64,000 nucleotides of DNA. Source: Glycomyces luteolus (GTDB lineage Bacteria; Actinomycetota; Actinomycetes; Mycobacteriales; Micromonosporaceae). Below the pieces are notes generated by a model that was given only the letters and a program-made list of their open reading frames with translations, did no database searches and was not told the origin of the DNA. The stretch is from assembly GCF_027622875.1 (NCBI RefSeq), contig NZ_JAPZVP010000012.1:1-64000 (forward strand). Direction: 5' to 3'. The translations under genes and the position numbers were made by a program. Shown here piece by piece: positions 27,909 to 35,818 of this stretch (position 1 is its first letter; every line of letters starts with the position of its first letter).

Positions 27909-28239
27909 CCTGCACGTCGACGCCCTCGACGCCGAGGACGCGAAACTCGCGACGCTGGCCCGCGGGGCCGCTGGACGAGTCCAGCAGACCACTGGCGCGG
28001 CCGTGCGCGACGGCATCGGCCGCACTTACGCCTCGGCGGCCGTCGACCTCCCCTCACTGCGACTCACGGCCCTCCAGGCGGCCGTGGCCCAGGCCTTCGC
28101 GGCCGGTGCCGACAAGCTTGAGGCCGCGGTGCTGTTCGGCGCCGCGTCCGACGAGGACGGCATCCAGGCCGCCCGGGAGATCAGCGCCGACCTCACCGTG
28201 TGGTCGGTCATTCGCAAAGAGGTGACCCGTCTTGCCTAG
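27901..28239 (+). CDS. Cytidine-deaminase-like small protein without zinc ligands
   Basis: A 112-residue protein matching the short ORF that sits between CorC and Era in mycobacteria (Rv2365c type) and Streptomyces, often annotated as cytidine deaminase. It keeps the fold's helix and strand pattern (GAAVRDGIGRTYASAAVDLPSLRLTAL). It lacks the HAE and PCxxC motifs needed to bind zinc, so deaminase activity is unlikely. It overlaps both neighbours, which argues for tight co-translation with era. The role is unknown. Confidence 0.82.
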   Translation: MSDLHVDALDAEDAKLATLARGAAGRVQQTTGAAVRDGIGRTYASAAVDLPSLRLTALQAAVAQAFAAGADKLEAAVLFGAASDEDGIQAAREISADLTVWSVIRKEVTRLA

Positions 28240-29131
28240 CAACGACTTCCGTGCAGGTTTCGCCTGCTTCGTGGGGCGCCCGAACGCGGGCAAGTCCACG
28301 TTGACGAACGCGATCATGGGCCAGAAGATCGCCATCACCTCGAAGCGCCCGCAGACGACCCGTCACGTGGTCCGTGCGATCTTGCACCGCCCGGACTCGC
28401 AGCTCATCCTGGTCGACACGCCCGGTCTGCACCGTCCGCGCACCCTGCTCGGCGAGCGGTTGAACGACCTCGTCCGCCAGACCTGGTCCGAAGTGGACGT
28501 CATCGGCCTGTGTCTGCCCGCCAACGAGAAGCCCGGTCCCGGTGACAAGTTCATCGCCGGTGAGATCGCCAACCTCAACGCCAAGGTCGTCGCGGTCGTC
28601 ACCAAGATCGACCTCGTCTCGAAGGATGCCCTTGTGCGGCACCTGACGAACGTGGCGGCGCTGGCGGACTTCGCCGACATCGTGCCGGTTTCGGCGAAGA
28701 CGGGCGAGAACCTTGAGGAGCTCGTCGGCGTCCTTTCGGACAAACTGCCCGAATCGCCGCAGCTCTACCCGGACGGGATGATCACCGAGGAGCCTGAGCG
28801 GGTCATGATGGCCGAGCTCATCCGCGAGGCGGCGCTTGAAGGCGTGCGGGACGAACTGCCGCACTCCCTCGCCGTCGTCATCGAGGACGTCGAGGACGAG
28901 GACTCCGACGGCGGTCCGCGCAAGAAGATCTGGGCCGAGATCTACGTCGAGCGTGACAGCCAGAAGGGCATCATCATCGGCAAGGGCGGCGAGCGCCTCA
29001 AGCGCGTCGGCACCAAGGCCCGCAAGGGCATCGCCCAGCTCATCGACAGCCGCGTCTACCTCGACCTCCACGTCCGGGTCGCCAAGGACTGGCAGCGCGA
29101 CCCGAAGATGCTCGAGCGCCTCGGCTTCTGA
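28232..29131 (+). CDS. era: GTPase Era
   Basis: Era is an essential GTPase that binds the 3' end of 16S rRNA during 30S assembly. The 299-residue protein has G1 GRPNAGKST, G2 KRPQTTRH, G3 DTPGLH and G4 TKIDLV. The C-terminal KH domain has the GKGGERLKRVGTKARK loop. The length is canonical. A TTG start overlaps the preceding stop by eight bases. The gene ends the operon before a strong hairpin. Confidence 0.97.
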   Translation: MPSNDFRAGFACFVGRPNAGKSTLTNAIMGQKIAITSKRPQTTRHVVRAILHRPDSQLILVDTPGLHRPRTLLGERLNDLVRQTWSEVDVIGLCLPANEKPGPGDKFIAGEIANLNAKVVAVVTKIDLVSKDALVRHLTNVAALADFADIVPVSAKTGENLEELVGVLSDKLPESPQLYPDGMITEEPERVMMAELIREAALEGVRDELPHSLAVVIEDVEDEDSDGGPRKKIWAEIYVERDSQKGIIIGKGGERLKRVGTKARKGIAQLIDSRVYLDLHVRVAKDWQRDPKMLERLGF

Positions 29132-29145
29132 CCCGTCGAACGTCT

Positions 29146-29179
29146 CGGCCCGGCCTCCCATTCGCGGGAGGCCGGGCCG
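29146..29179 (+). terminator. era operon terminator
   Basis: A perfect 14-bp stem (CGGCCCGGCCTCCC with its complement) with an ATTCGC loop starts 15 nt after the era stop. It is followed after a few bases by CCCCTTTTT. Confidence 0.92.
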
Positions 29180-29286
29180 TTCGCATTCCCCTTTTTCGCG
29201 AAACGCCAGGTGAATGAGCGGTGACTGCGCTCACGGACCCCGCTGTGGCAGTAGCGGAACGAGGTCATGTACTCTTTAACTACCGA

Positions 29287-29360
29287 CGCGGGATAGAGCA
29301 GCTCGGTAGCTCGCCAGGCTCATAACCTGGAGGTCGGTGGTTCAAATCCGCCTCCCGCTA
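29287..29360 (+). tRNA. Initiator tRNA-fMet(CAT)
   Basis: A full cloverleaf with anticodon CAT in GGCTCATAACC. Position 1 is C and position 72 is T, the mismatch that marks initiator tRNA in actinobacteria. The D stem has the purine-pyrimidine pair A11-T24, another initiator mark. The T arm carries GGTTCAAATCC. CCA is not encoded. The anticodon stem reads CCAGG/CCTGG, so the usual three G-C pairs are reduced to two, with A29-T41 at the third position. Confidence 0.95.
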
Positions 29361-29376
29361 CGATAGAAATACCAGG

Positions 29377-29414
29377 TGAAACCCGGTTTCCTCGAAAGAG
29401 GGAGCCGGGTTTTC
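29377..29414 (+). terminator. tRNA-fMet terminator
   Basis: AAACCCGG pairs with CCGGGTTT, with an inner TTCCTC/GAGG extension and a GAAA loop. It is followed by TCTGTGTT and starts about 20 nt behind the tRNA. Confidence 0.88.
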
Positions 29415-29676
29415 TGTGTTTGTTGCTCATTCGCGCCGGCGTTCGTCTCCTCGAGCCAGACGGCGTAGGGATGCGCCGCTTCGCATCCTGATCCGGTTCG
29501 GTGTATCAGCCGAACGCTTCCACGTTAGTCATGTCCGGCGGCGCAGGTCGCGGTGCTCCGTGGAGTCACCTGCTAGGAAGCGGCTCCAAGTCTGCTCGTG
29601 CTCTCGTCTCGTTCGGCTGCGGTCCGCGGTGGCTTCCTCTACCATCTTCGGGGGAAACCGTCGAGAAGGGACGAAC

Positions 29677-30339
29677 ATGAGGAAGCTCATCATCGCGACC
29701 GGAGTCACGGCCGCGGCACTGCTGGCCGCCGGCCCCGCGCAGGCAGCGCCGCTGCCGGGAGCCGATCTGCCCGCCACCAGGGCTGGGGACCTGTTCAAAG
29801 CCCACGCCGCGATCGTCGCCGAGGACGGGGTCATCGAGATCGACGGCACGAAGCACCAGCTCGGTGAGCTGACCGGTGCACTCGACATGCTCGCCGTCCC
29901 CTGCACCGCGCCGCTCGCGGCCGACAAGGCGCTCGGCCTGGACACCTCGGACTGCGGCGAGGGCGCCGACGGGGCTCTCGCCTGGGGCCAGGTCGACCTG
30001 CACCTGTCCAGCCCGCCTGCCGCAGAGCAGGCCGGCGACTTCGGGCACGTCCGCGTTCACCTCCACCAGGGCGAGGACGGGACCTTCGACATCCGCGTCG
30101 AGACCGAGACCTCACCGTCGGGCGAGGCCCAGACCCTGGTCAACCACGACCCGGTCACTCTGACCGCCGACGAGGAAACATTTGGAATGCTCAGCGGCGG
30201 CAATCACGTGGAATCCAGCGCGCCGCTGTACGACGAGGGCAGCGCCTCCGAGGAGGTCGACCCGTACGGGGACTACTCCGCCAAGTTCAAGTGGGGGAGC
30301 CAGGTCTTCTCAACGTACTCCGGGAGGAGCCACTCGTGA
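29677..30339 (+). CDS. Secreted protein, function unknown
   Basis: A 220-residue protein with a clear Sec signal peptide (KLIIATGVTAAALLAAGPAQA, cleavage near residue 24). The mature part is acidic with two cysteines (VPCTAPL and DTSDCGEG), which could form one disulfide, and His residues in HVRVHLHQGED. I do not recognise a family. GAGAAGGGA stands upstream of ATG 29677. The 262 bp between the tRNA terminator and this gene show nothing further. It is the first gene past the tRNA and so past the conserved backbone. Confidence 0.72.
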   Translation: MRKLIIATGVTAAALLAAGPAQAAPLPGADLPATRAGDLFKAHAAIVAEDGVIEIDGTKHQLGELTGALDMLAVPCTAPLAADKALGLDTSDCGEGADGALAWGQVDLHLSSPPAAEQAGDFGHVRVHLHQGEDGTFDIRVETETSPSGEAQTLVNHDPVTLTADEETFGMLSGGNHVESSAPLYDEGSASEEVDPYGDYSAKFKWGSQVFSTYSGRSHS

Positions 30340-30349
30340 TCCCCGATCG

Positions 30350-30541
30350 GTGCTGATCATCAGCCACTTCATCGCCCTGTGGATGGTCGACCTCCCCTCG
30401 CGCCACGGCGGCCGCCCCGGCGACCTCGGCTGGGCCCTGATCTGGACCTTCGCGACCGCCGCCCTCGCCGCGGTCGCGGTCACCGGCGCCCGTTCCCCCA
30501 GGGCCGAACGGCCGGCCCGTGACCGGACCGCATTGGTGTAA
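30350..30541 (+). CDS. Doubtful small membrane ORF in an otherwise empty gap
   Basis: A possible 63-residue protein from a GTG start. It has a hydrophobic beginning (LIISHFIALWMV), a Gly-rich turn and one convincing membrane helix (WALIWTFATAALAAVAV), then a basic tail. It could be a real small protein or the remnant of a larger membrane protein. The remaining gap, 30542-30835, contains nothing I can support. Confidence 0.3.
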   Translation: MLIISHFIALWMVDLPSRHGGRPGDLGWALIWTFATAALAAVAVTGARSPRAERPARDRTALV

Positions 30542-30835
30542 CTCCGGTCGCTTCGGGAATCCTCAGAGAGGCGGGAGACGCCTCTGAACTGCGCGTTCGC
30601 CTTCGGGCGCGCGTCGCTGACCGGTGGTTATCTCCCCATCGGTTGTCTTGTCCGCTTTCGCGATCGCGGCAGTTCGCGCTGTCCCCCGGCGCGGTGAGAG
30701 GTGTACCGGCCCGACCGGTCGCGCGACGGCGGCGACCGGGTCCTGTCGGCCGTCCCGGCGCTCGTCGGCACCGTCGGGGCGTCCCTACGCCTCGCACGGT
30801 GGAGACGGGACCGGCTCGACAAGGAGGGAAGAGAC

Positions 30836-31099
30836 ATGATGTACGGAAACTGGTCGCCTTGGATGATGCTCATGCCGCTGCTGTGGATCGGCCTCATCGC
30901 ACTGGCCGTCTGGGCGGTGATCAGGCTGACCCACGGACGCGGCGCCTATTACGGGCCGCCGATGCGCCACATGCACCACACGCACCGGGAATCGCCCAGC
31001 GAGATCCTCGACCGGCGGTTCGCCAACGGAGAGATCGACGAGGAGACGTACCTGAGGATGCTCGACCGCCTCGAAGGCCGCGGAGGCGCGGGGCCATGA
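30836..31099 (+). CDS. SHOCT domain membrane protein
   Basis: An 87-residue protein with one membrane helix (about residues 12-32) and a Met/His-rich stretch (MRHMHHTHRE) that could bind metal. The C-terminal SHOCT motif is SPSEILDRRFANGEIDEETYLRMLDRL, a short helical module found at the ends of many oligomerising proteins. AAGGAGGGA precedes the ATG by seven bases. It overlaps the next gene by four bases (ATGA). The context suggests a metal- or envelope-related operon. Confidence 0.8.
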   Translation: MMYGNWSPWMMLMPLLWIGLIALAVWAVIRLTHGRGAYYGPPMRHMHHTHRESPSEILDRRFANGEIDEETYLRMLDRLEGRGGAGP

Positions 31100-31725
31100 A
31101 CCGGACGCACGGTCGCGCACTCCCGCTGACCGTCCTCGTCGTCGCACTCGCCCTGCTGATCGGCTCGATCCTGTGGTCGGCGGCATGGTCCGACGGCACC
31201 GCGGGGCGGTGGGGCCCGGGGATGATGCCGGGAGCCGGCGTCGCCGCCACCGGGCCGGTGACCGACCTCGACGAAGCGGAGCGGGCCGCCGATGAGTTCG
31301 CGCGGCAGCTGGGGCTCGGCGTCGGCGAGGTCATGGAGTTCGACAACGGCTTCTACGCGATCCTCGTGGACGCGGGCGGCGCCAACACGACCGAGGTCCT
31401 CATCGATCCCCGGACCGGTGCGGTCCAGATCGAGTGGGGCCCGGCGATGATGTGGAACACCGGCTACGGGATGGTCGGCGGGCACTGGTTCGCGACTTCC
31501 GCCGTCGACCGCGATGAGGCCAGGGGCGCCGCCGAGGATTGGCTCCAGACCTACCGCTCCGACGAGCGTGTGGGCGAGGTCGAGGCGTTCCCCGGCTACT
31601 TCACGATCCACACCGAGAACGCGGATGGGCGGATCGTCGGGATGCTCTCGGTCGACGCCGAGACCGGTGCGGTCTGGTATCACACCTGGCATGGCGACTT
31701 CATCGCCTCCACTGAAGACGCATAG
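31096..31725 (+). CDS. Membrane-anchored protein with PepSY-like repeats
   Basis: A 209-residue protein with an N-terminal signal anchor (LPLTVLVVALALLIGSILW) and a Gly/Met-rich linker (GPGMMPGAG). Two repeats follow of the form helix-strand-strand, one around DEAERAADEFARQLGLG ending in EVLIDPRTGAVQIEWGP and one around DEARGAAEDWL ending in MLSVDAETGAVWYHTW. These match the PepSY/propeptide-like fold. It is coupled to the SHOCT gene. In actinobacteria such pairs often sit beside copper genes, as here. Confidence 0.72.
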   Translation: MNRTHGRALPLTVLVVALALLIGSILWSAAWSDGTAGRWGPGMMPGAGVAATGPVTDLDEAERAADEFARQLGLGVGEVMEFDNGFYAILVDAGGANTTEVLIDPRTGAVQIEWGPAMMWNTGYGMVGGHWFATSAVDRDEARGAAEDWLQTYRSDERVGEVEAFPGYFTIHTENADGRIVGMLSVDAETGAVWYHTWHGDFIASTEDA

Positions 31726-31787
31726 GTCGAGCGTGCCGCGCGATTCGCGGCTCGGGGCGCGGCCTGTCCACAGGGCGATGCAGGTCC

Positions 31788-31890
31788 CGGTTCGCCGCCG
31801 CCGGTGACGACTTGTTCCTCGCCACCGACGACGGCCGAATCCTCGCGAGCGAGGATCGGGGCTGCAAACTGGGGCGAGGCCTTCCGCCCG
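31788..31890 (+). pseudogene. Possible tail of a beta-propeller protein
   Basis: The frame reads RFAAAGDDLFLATDDGRI then LASEDRGCKLG, a pattern like one BNR/YCF48 propeller blade. It has no start and no upstream gene body. BNR-repeat proteins occur in comparable copper clusters. It is most likely a decayed 3' end. The rest of 31726-31922 is empty. Confidence 0.3.
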
Positions 31891-31922
31891 GCCTCATGAG
31901 CGGCCGGGCGCCGGCTGCCCGG

Positions 31923-32234
31923 TCAGGACCGCGCCTGCGCCAATTCCTTCTCCGGGACGGGGGATGCTTCGCCCGGTCCGGTCACCCGCAACGCCACCGC
32001 GCAGCAGATGTCCACCCCGGCCAGGCCGATCCACGTCAGCGCGGGTGCTCCCGCCGTCGCGTCGAGCGCCGCTCCGACGGCGAGGTTGCCCACGGCGATC
32101 CCGATGCCCGCCATGGTGTTGTACAGGCCGTAATAGGTGCCCACGTTCCTGGCGCCGGCGAGGTCCACGATGGCGTCCATCTCGAACGGGTAGGCGACCA
32201 TGGTCCCCAGCGCGAGCAGGAGCGCGCTGAGCAT
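31923..32234 (-). pseudogene. C-terminal remnant of an MFS transporter
   Basis: About 103 codons encode the last three helices of a major facilitator: ALLLALGTMVAYPFEMDAIV, then ARNVGTYYGLYNTMAGIGIA and NLAVGAALDATAG. This matches the end of MFS drug exporters, with no N-terminal nine helices. The frame stays open to about 32380 without transporter-like sequence, so the break lies just before the DUF305 gene. It is not expected to function. Confidence 0.75.
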
Positions 32235-32381
32235 TGCCGCCGCGATGACCGGTGCCGGCGTCGGTGCGAGCCGCAGGACCCCAGGGCCCGGATCGACGGA
32301 GCCCGCCCTTTTCGCGGTTCTCGCATCGTGGGGCTCGGGGCGCGGATATCCCCCCGGATGCCGCGCCCCGAGCCGGATCGG

Positions 32382-32984
32382 TTACAGCCTGGCCTGGATC
32401 TCCTGCAAGGTCGCGATCTCGGCGGTCTGCGTGTCGATGACCGCGGTGGCGATCTCAGCGGCCTCCGCGTTCTGGCCTTCGGCGTGGTGCTCTTCGGCCA
32501 TGGTGATCGCACCCTCGTGGTGGGCGATCATCAGCTCCACGAACAGCTTGTCGAAATCGGCGCCTTGCGCGGCCGCGAGTTCGGTCATCTGCTCCTCGGT
32601 GGCCATGCCGCCCATGGACATGCCCTCGTGGCCTTCCATCTCGAGCGGCTGGCCCCAGTCCTCGAGGAGGGCGGTCATCTGGTCGATCTCGGGCTGCTGC
32701 GCGGCGGCGATCTCGCCGGCCAGCGCGATGACCTCGGCGTCGGCGGCCTGCCCCTGGGCGAGCTCCGCCATGTCGACGGCCTGCTCGTGGTGGGGAATCA
32801 TCATCTGCGCGAAGGTGACGTCCGCGTCGTTGAACTCGGCGTCGGTGGCCGACTCGGACTCCATCGAGTCCATGTCGTGGCCCCCGTCGCCGGAGTCATT
32901 CGAGCATGCGGCGGCGAAAGCCAGCGCGGCGAAGGCGGCGATACCGGCGGACAGCGCACGGCGCACAGTGAAGGTCTTGCTCAT
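32382..32984 (-). CDS. DUF305 lipoprotein, His/Met-rich
   Basis: A 200-residue lipoprotein (lipobox FAAAC) of the DUF305/ferritin-like family. Two repeats each carry paired histidines: MMIPHHEQAVDMAEL and LMIAHHEGAITMAEEHH. Met-rich segments (DMDSMESE, MEGHEGMSMGGM) suggest Cu(I) binding. DUF305 proteins are regularly found next to copper oxidases. ATG 32984 was selected because AGGAGAG is upstream and the signal peptide follows directly; the open frame extends 86 codons further without coding character. Confidence 0.88.
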   Translation of the reverse strand: MSKTFTVRRALSAGIAAFAALAFAAACSNDSGDGGHDMDSMESESATDAEFNDADVTFAQMMIPHHEQAVDMAELAQGQAADAEVIALAGEIAAAQQPEIDQMTALLEDWGQPLEMEGHEGMSMGGMATEEQMTELAAAQGADFDKLFVELMIAHHEGAITMAEEHHAEGQNAEAAEIATAVIDTQTAEIATLQEIQARL

Positions 32985-33058
32985 GGTTTTGGAACTCTCC
33001 TGTCGAAGGTGTTGTCGCATGGAAGGGTCGAAGCGGTCCGGTGGACCAGCGGTTCGGC

Positions 33059-33460
33059 CTAAATGCGGAACACCGAGAGTTCGATGAAGGACAGTCTGCC
33101 GCCGGAAGGCAGCGAAACCGGCAGATCCCAGGCGGCGCGTCGGACGCGCATCGCCCAGTGGCTGTCGGCGACGAGTCGGGCGAGCCGCCAGAACGCCCAC
33201 AGCGACACCGCGAGCGCAAGCCCGGAGAGGATCGCCATGCATACCTGCATGACGTTCATGTGGGAGCCGAAGGGGTGGTCGTGCTGGTCTTCGTGCTCGT
33301 GACCTGTCGACGAAGCATGCGGATCGATCGCGGCGGCGACGGCGGAAGTCTCAGGATGGCAGACGTTCTCGGCGCAGGCGTGCCCGGTGGAATGCATCAG
33401 CGCCACTCCGACGGCCACCACGATGAGTGTGGCCTTCCAGAGGGCGTGCAACCAGGTCAC
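33059..33460 (-). CDS. DUF6153-like His-rich membrane protein
   Basis: A 133-residue protein with an N-terminal helix (LIVVAVGVALMHSTGHAC) and a His-rich loop (PHASSTGHEHEDQHDHPFGSH). A second helix (VCMAILSGLALAVSLWAFW) and the C-terminal ELSVFRI follow. This is the layout of the small DUF6153 proteins that accompany DUF305 genes in actinobacteria. GTG 33460 follows AGGAAGG by eight bases. The His loop probably faces outside and binds metal. Confidence 0.75.
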   Translation of the reverse strand: MTWLHALWKATLIVVAVGVALMHSTGHACAENVCHPETSAVAAAIDPHASSTGHEHEDQHDHPFGSHMNVMQVCMAILSGLALAVSLWAFWRLARLVADSHWAMRVRRAAWDLPVSLPSGGRLSFIELSVFRI

Positions 33461-33553
33461 CGCGCCAACCTTCCTGCGGCCCTTGGGAAATGGGCCACGT
33501 GGTTCCTGCCGGTCCGATGCTTCGAGGGCGTAGGACGCGCTCATGGTAGCCGA

Positions 33554-33736
33554 TCAACCGGTACTGATGCGCTGACCCCATGCCCCTTTTGTCAGCGCTG
33601 TGCAGCGGGTGTGGAGCCGACCGCTCCATTCGAGGATCTGGCGGGCGGCGCCGACACCGACGGTGCTGGCCGCGGTGACGGTGCGCTCGACCAAGGTCGA
33701 GGTGGCCACTGCCGCTTGAGCGAAGGAGAAGAGCAC
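33554..33736 (-). CDS. Possible 60-residue protein behind the multicopper oxidase
   Basis: The GTG start lies six bases after the oxidase stop. The product begins LFSFAQAAVATSTLVERTV, an alternating hydrophobic pattern, and ends in a basic tail. There is no recognisable domain and no clear ribosome site of its own. It may be a translated leader or a decayed gene. The nearby sequence to 33461 holds nothing else. Confidence 0.3.
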   Translation of the reverse strand: MLFSFAQAAVATSTLVERTVTAASTVGVGAARQILEWSGRLHTRCTALTKGAWGQRISTG

Positions 33737-33742
33737 GACTCA

Positions 33743-35239
33743 TCAGTCCCGGTATCCGATGACAGCCATCATGCCAGCCTCGCCGTGGTAGAGGTTGTGG
33801 CAGTGGACCATCCACCGGCCGGGGTTGACCGCGTCGAAGTCGACCTCCAAGGTCTGATCCGGCAGGACGATCGCAGTGTCCTTGCGCAGGCCCGTATCGG
33901 CCAGCGCGAACGTGTGCCCGTGCAGGTGCATCGGATGCCACATCCGGCCGTCGTTGATGAACCGCAGCCGCACCCGCTCGCCCTCCTCGATGGCGTAGGG
34001 GTTGTCCAGGTCGTGCGGTTTGCCGTTGAACGCCCAGTCGTATCCGTCCATCGACCCGGTGAGCTCGAGGTCGATCGTCCGGTCGGGCTCGCGCGCCTCC
34101 AGCGCCACGCCCTCGGCTGGAGCCAGCTCGTCATAGGCCAGCACGTGCCCGGTCAACTCCGCCGGGGCGATATCGACCGTTGGGGCCTCGCCGGTGCCGG
34201 TGCGCACCAGCGCCCGGCCCCGCATCTGCTTTCCTTCCGCTTCGGCGACAAGGGCGAACACGCCCTCTCCCAAGGTGACGACCGCGTCGTAGCGCTCGCC
34301 CATGCCGATCACGATCGCATCGGCCTCGACTGGGACGCACGGGAAGCCGTCGGTGTGGGTGACCGTGAAGCGGTGGCCCGAGAGCGCCACCCGGAAGGCG
34401 GTGTCGCCGCCGGCGTTTACGAAGCGGAGGCGCACGCGCGCACCGGGATCGGCCTCGAACACCTCAGGGTCGGCCGGGAGTTTGCCGTTGACGAGGTAGT
34501 GCGGGTAGTAGACGTCTCCGGCGTCGTCACCGAGGATGTCAGAGCTAGCGCCCATGAGCATGTGGCCGTCGGTCATGAGCCCCATGTCCATGCCGCCGTG
34601 GTCCATCAACCCCATGCCCGATTCCAGCTGGTCGAGGACGTCGTCGGGAGTGCCGGTGACGCCGTCCATCCAGTCATCGAGGACAACAGTCCACTCCAGA
34701 TCCCAGTCGACCGTCTCGTCGGGGTCCTCGACGATGAGCGGTGCGTACAAGCCCCGGTCGAGCTGGGTCCCGGAGTGCGGGTGGAACCAGTACGTGCCTG
34801 CGTCGGGCGCGGTGAACTGGTAGGTGAAGGATTCGCCTGCGGCGATCGGGGCCTGGGTGACGTCGGGGACGCCGTCGGCATTGCAGCGCAGCTGGACGCC
34901 GTGCCAGTGGATCGAGGTCGCCTCGGGCAGGTCGTTGACGAGGGTCGCCCTGACCTGTTCGCCCTTGGCGACGCGGATCGGCGCCCCGGGAATGGTTCCC
35001 CCGTATGACCAGGTCGGGACGACGAGACCGCCCAGATCGACCTCGGAGGCGATCGCGTTGAGCTGGAATTCCCGGGCGGGGCCGGGGTTGCGGGCCGCCT
35101 CGGCCCCGGCGACCCGCTGGGAGTCGGGCTCGACGAAGGATGGTTTCGGCTGCTCATCGTCCGAGCAGGCGGCGAGGGCGGCGAAGGGCAGCGCGACGGC
35201 GCCGCCGCGCAGCATGGAACGGCGTGTGAGAGCACGCAT
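33743..35239 (-). CDS. Tat-exported multicopper oxidase (CueO/laccase-like)
   Basis: A 498-residue lipoprotein with a twin-arginine signal (TRRSMLRGGAVALPFAALAAC). It has three cupredoxin domains and the four copper motifs: HWHG, WFHPHSGTQ, HPMHLHGHTF and HCHNLYHGEAGMM. The last holds the type 1 Cys, His and axial Met. A Met/His-rich insert (MDHGGMDMGLMTDGHMLMG) resembles the Met-rich segment of CueO, which oxidises Cu(I). It probably detoxifies copper outside the membrane. ATG 35239 was chosen for the immediate Tat motif. A BlaI-type operator lies 146 bp upstream. Confidence 0.93.
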   Translation of the reverse strand: MRALTRRSMLRGGAVALPFAALAACSDDEQPKPSFVEPDSQRVAGAEAARNPGPAREFQLNAIASEVDLGGLVVPTWSYGGTIPGAPIRVAKGEQVRATLVNDLPEATSIHWHGVQLRCNADGVPDVTQAPIAAGESFTYQFTAPDAGTYWFHPHSGTQLDRGLYAPLIVEDPDETVDWDLEWTVVLDDWMDGVTGTPDDVLDQLESGMGLMDHGGMDMGLMTDGHMLMGASSDILGDDAGDVYYPHYLVNGKLPADPEVFEADPGARVRLRFVNAGGDTAFRVALSGHRFTVTHTDGFPCVPVEADAIVIGMGERYDAVVTLGEGVFALVAEAEGKQMRGRALVRTGTGEAPTVDIAPAELTGHVLAYDELAPAEGVALEAREPDRTIDLELTGSMDGYDWAFNGKPHDLDNPYAIEEGERVRLRFINDGRMWHPMHLHGHTFALADTGLRKDTAIVLPDQTLEVDFDAVNPGRWMVHCHNLYHGEAGMMAVIGYRD

Positions 35240-35384
35240 GGTGAATGGCCTTTCGGATGGTGTTGCCGTGGAAGGTGAGATCCCAGTCAGCCGAGCGGAA
35301 GAACGCGAACGCTGCGCAGCGGCGATCGCGAAGGAGGTCAAGCCGAGTCCTCCGGACGGTGGGTTCGAATGGGGCGGCACCACT

Positions 35385-35407
35385 ATCTACTATCATGAAT
35401 AGTAGAT
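35385..35407. promoter_or_regulatory. BlaI-type operator 1
   Basis: A perfect inverted repeat with arms ATCTACTAT and ATAGTAGAT around the spacer CATGA. TACT/AGTA half sites are typical of BlaI/MecI/CopY regulators. It sits between the divergent multicopper oxidase and BlaI genes and is strikingly AT-rich for this genome. Confidence 0.88.
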
Positions 35408-35455
35408 CGTATCCAGCCGCGGGCGATAGTGTCCATGCCGAGAAGGAGGATGCCG

Positions 35456-35818
35456 ATGCGCAGGTTGGGCGAGCTAGAGGCCGCGATCATGGACGTGCTG
35501 TGGTCCGCGTCAGCACCGCTCACTGTCCGCGAAGTGCTCGGGGCGCTCGACCGCGACCCGGAGCCGGCCTATACGACCGTCATGACGGTCCTCGACAACC
35601 TCCACCGCAAGGACAACGTCACCCGCGAGCGCGTCGGCCGCGCCTGGGCGTACCGACCCGCGCAGACACGCGAGGAGTTCGACGCCGAAGCCATGGCGGC
35701 CGTCCTCGAATCCTCCACTGATCGCGGCGCGACCCTGCTGCGCTTCATCGGCAAGATCAGTCCCGAGGAGCTGGCCCGCCTGCGCGAACTCATGGACGCC
35801 GCCGAGGAGCCCCGATGA
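35456..35818 (+). CDS. BlaI/MecI/CopY family repressor
   Basis: A 120-residue winged-helix repressor. It starts MRRLGELEAAIMDVLWSASA and has the recognition helix region EPAYTTVMTVLDNLHRKDNV. The C-terminal dimerisation segment is LLRFIGKISPEELARLRELM. AGAAGGAGG is six bases from the ATG. It forms an operon with the overlapping M56 protease gene, the usual repressor/protease pair. Two operators with the same half site lie nearby (35385 and 36789). The oxidase and thioredoxin-fold neighbours point to metal or redox stress, not beta-lactams, as the signal. Confidence 0.9.
   Translation: MRRLGELEAAIMDVLWSASAPLTVREVLGALDRDPEPAYTTVMTVLDNLHRKDNVTRERVGRAWAYRPAQTREEFDAEAMAAVLESSTDRGATLLRFIGKISPEELARLRELMDAAEEPR

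Noticed and set aside
27901-28239. Functional cytidine deaminase
   Set aside because: The zinc-binding HAE and PCxxC motifs are missing, so only the fold is similar.
33351-33941. Alternative minus-strand frame overlapping the end of the multicopper oxidase
   Set aside because: Arg/His-rich composition and overlap with two better frames; no conserved features.
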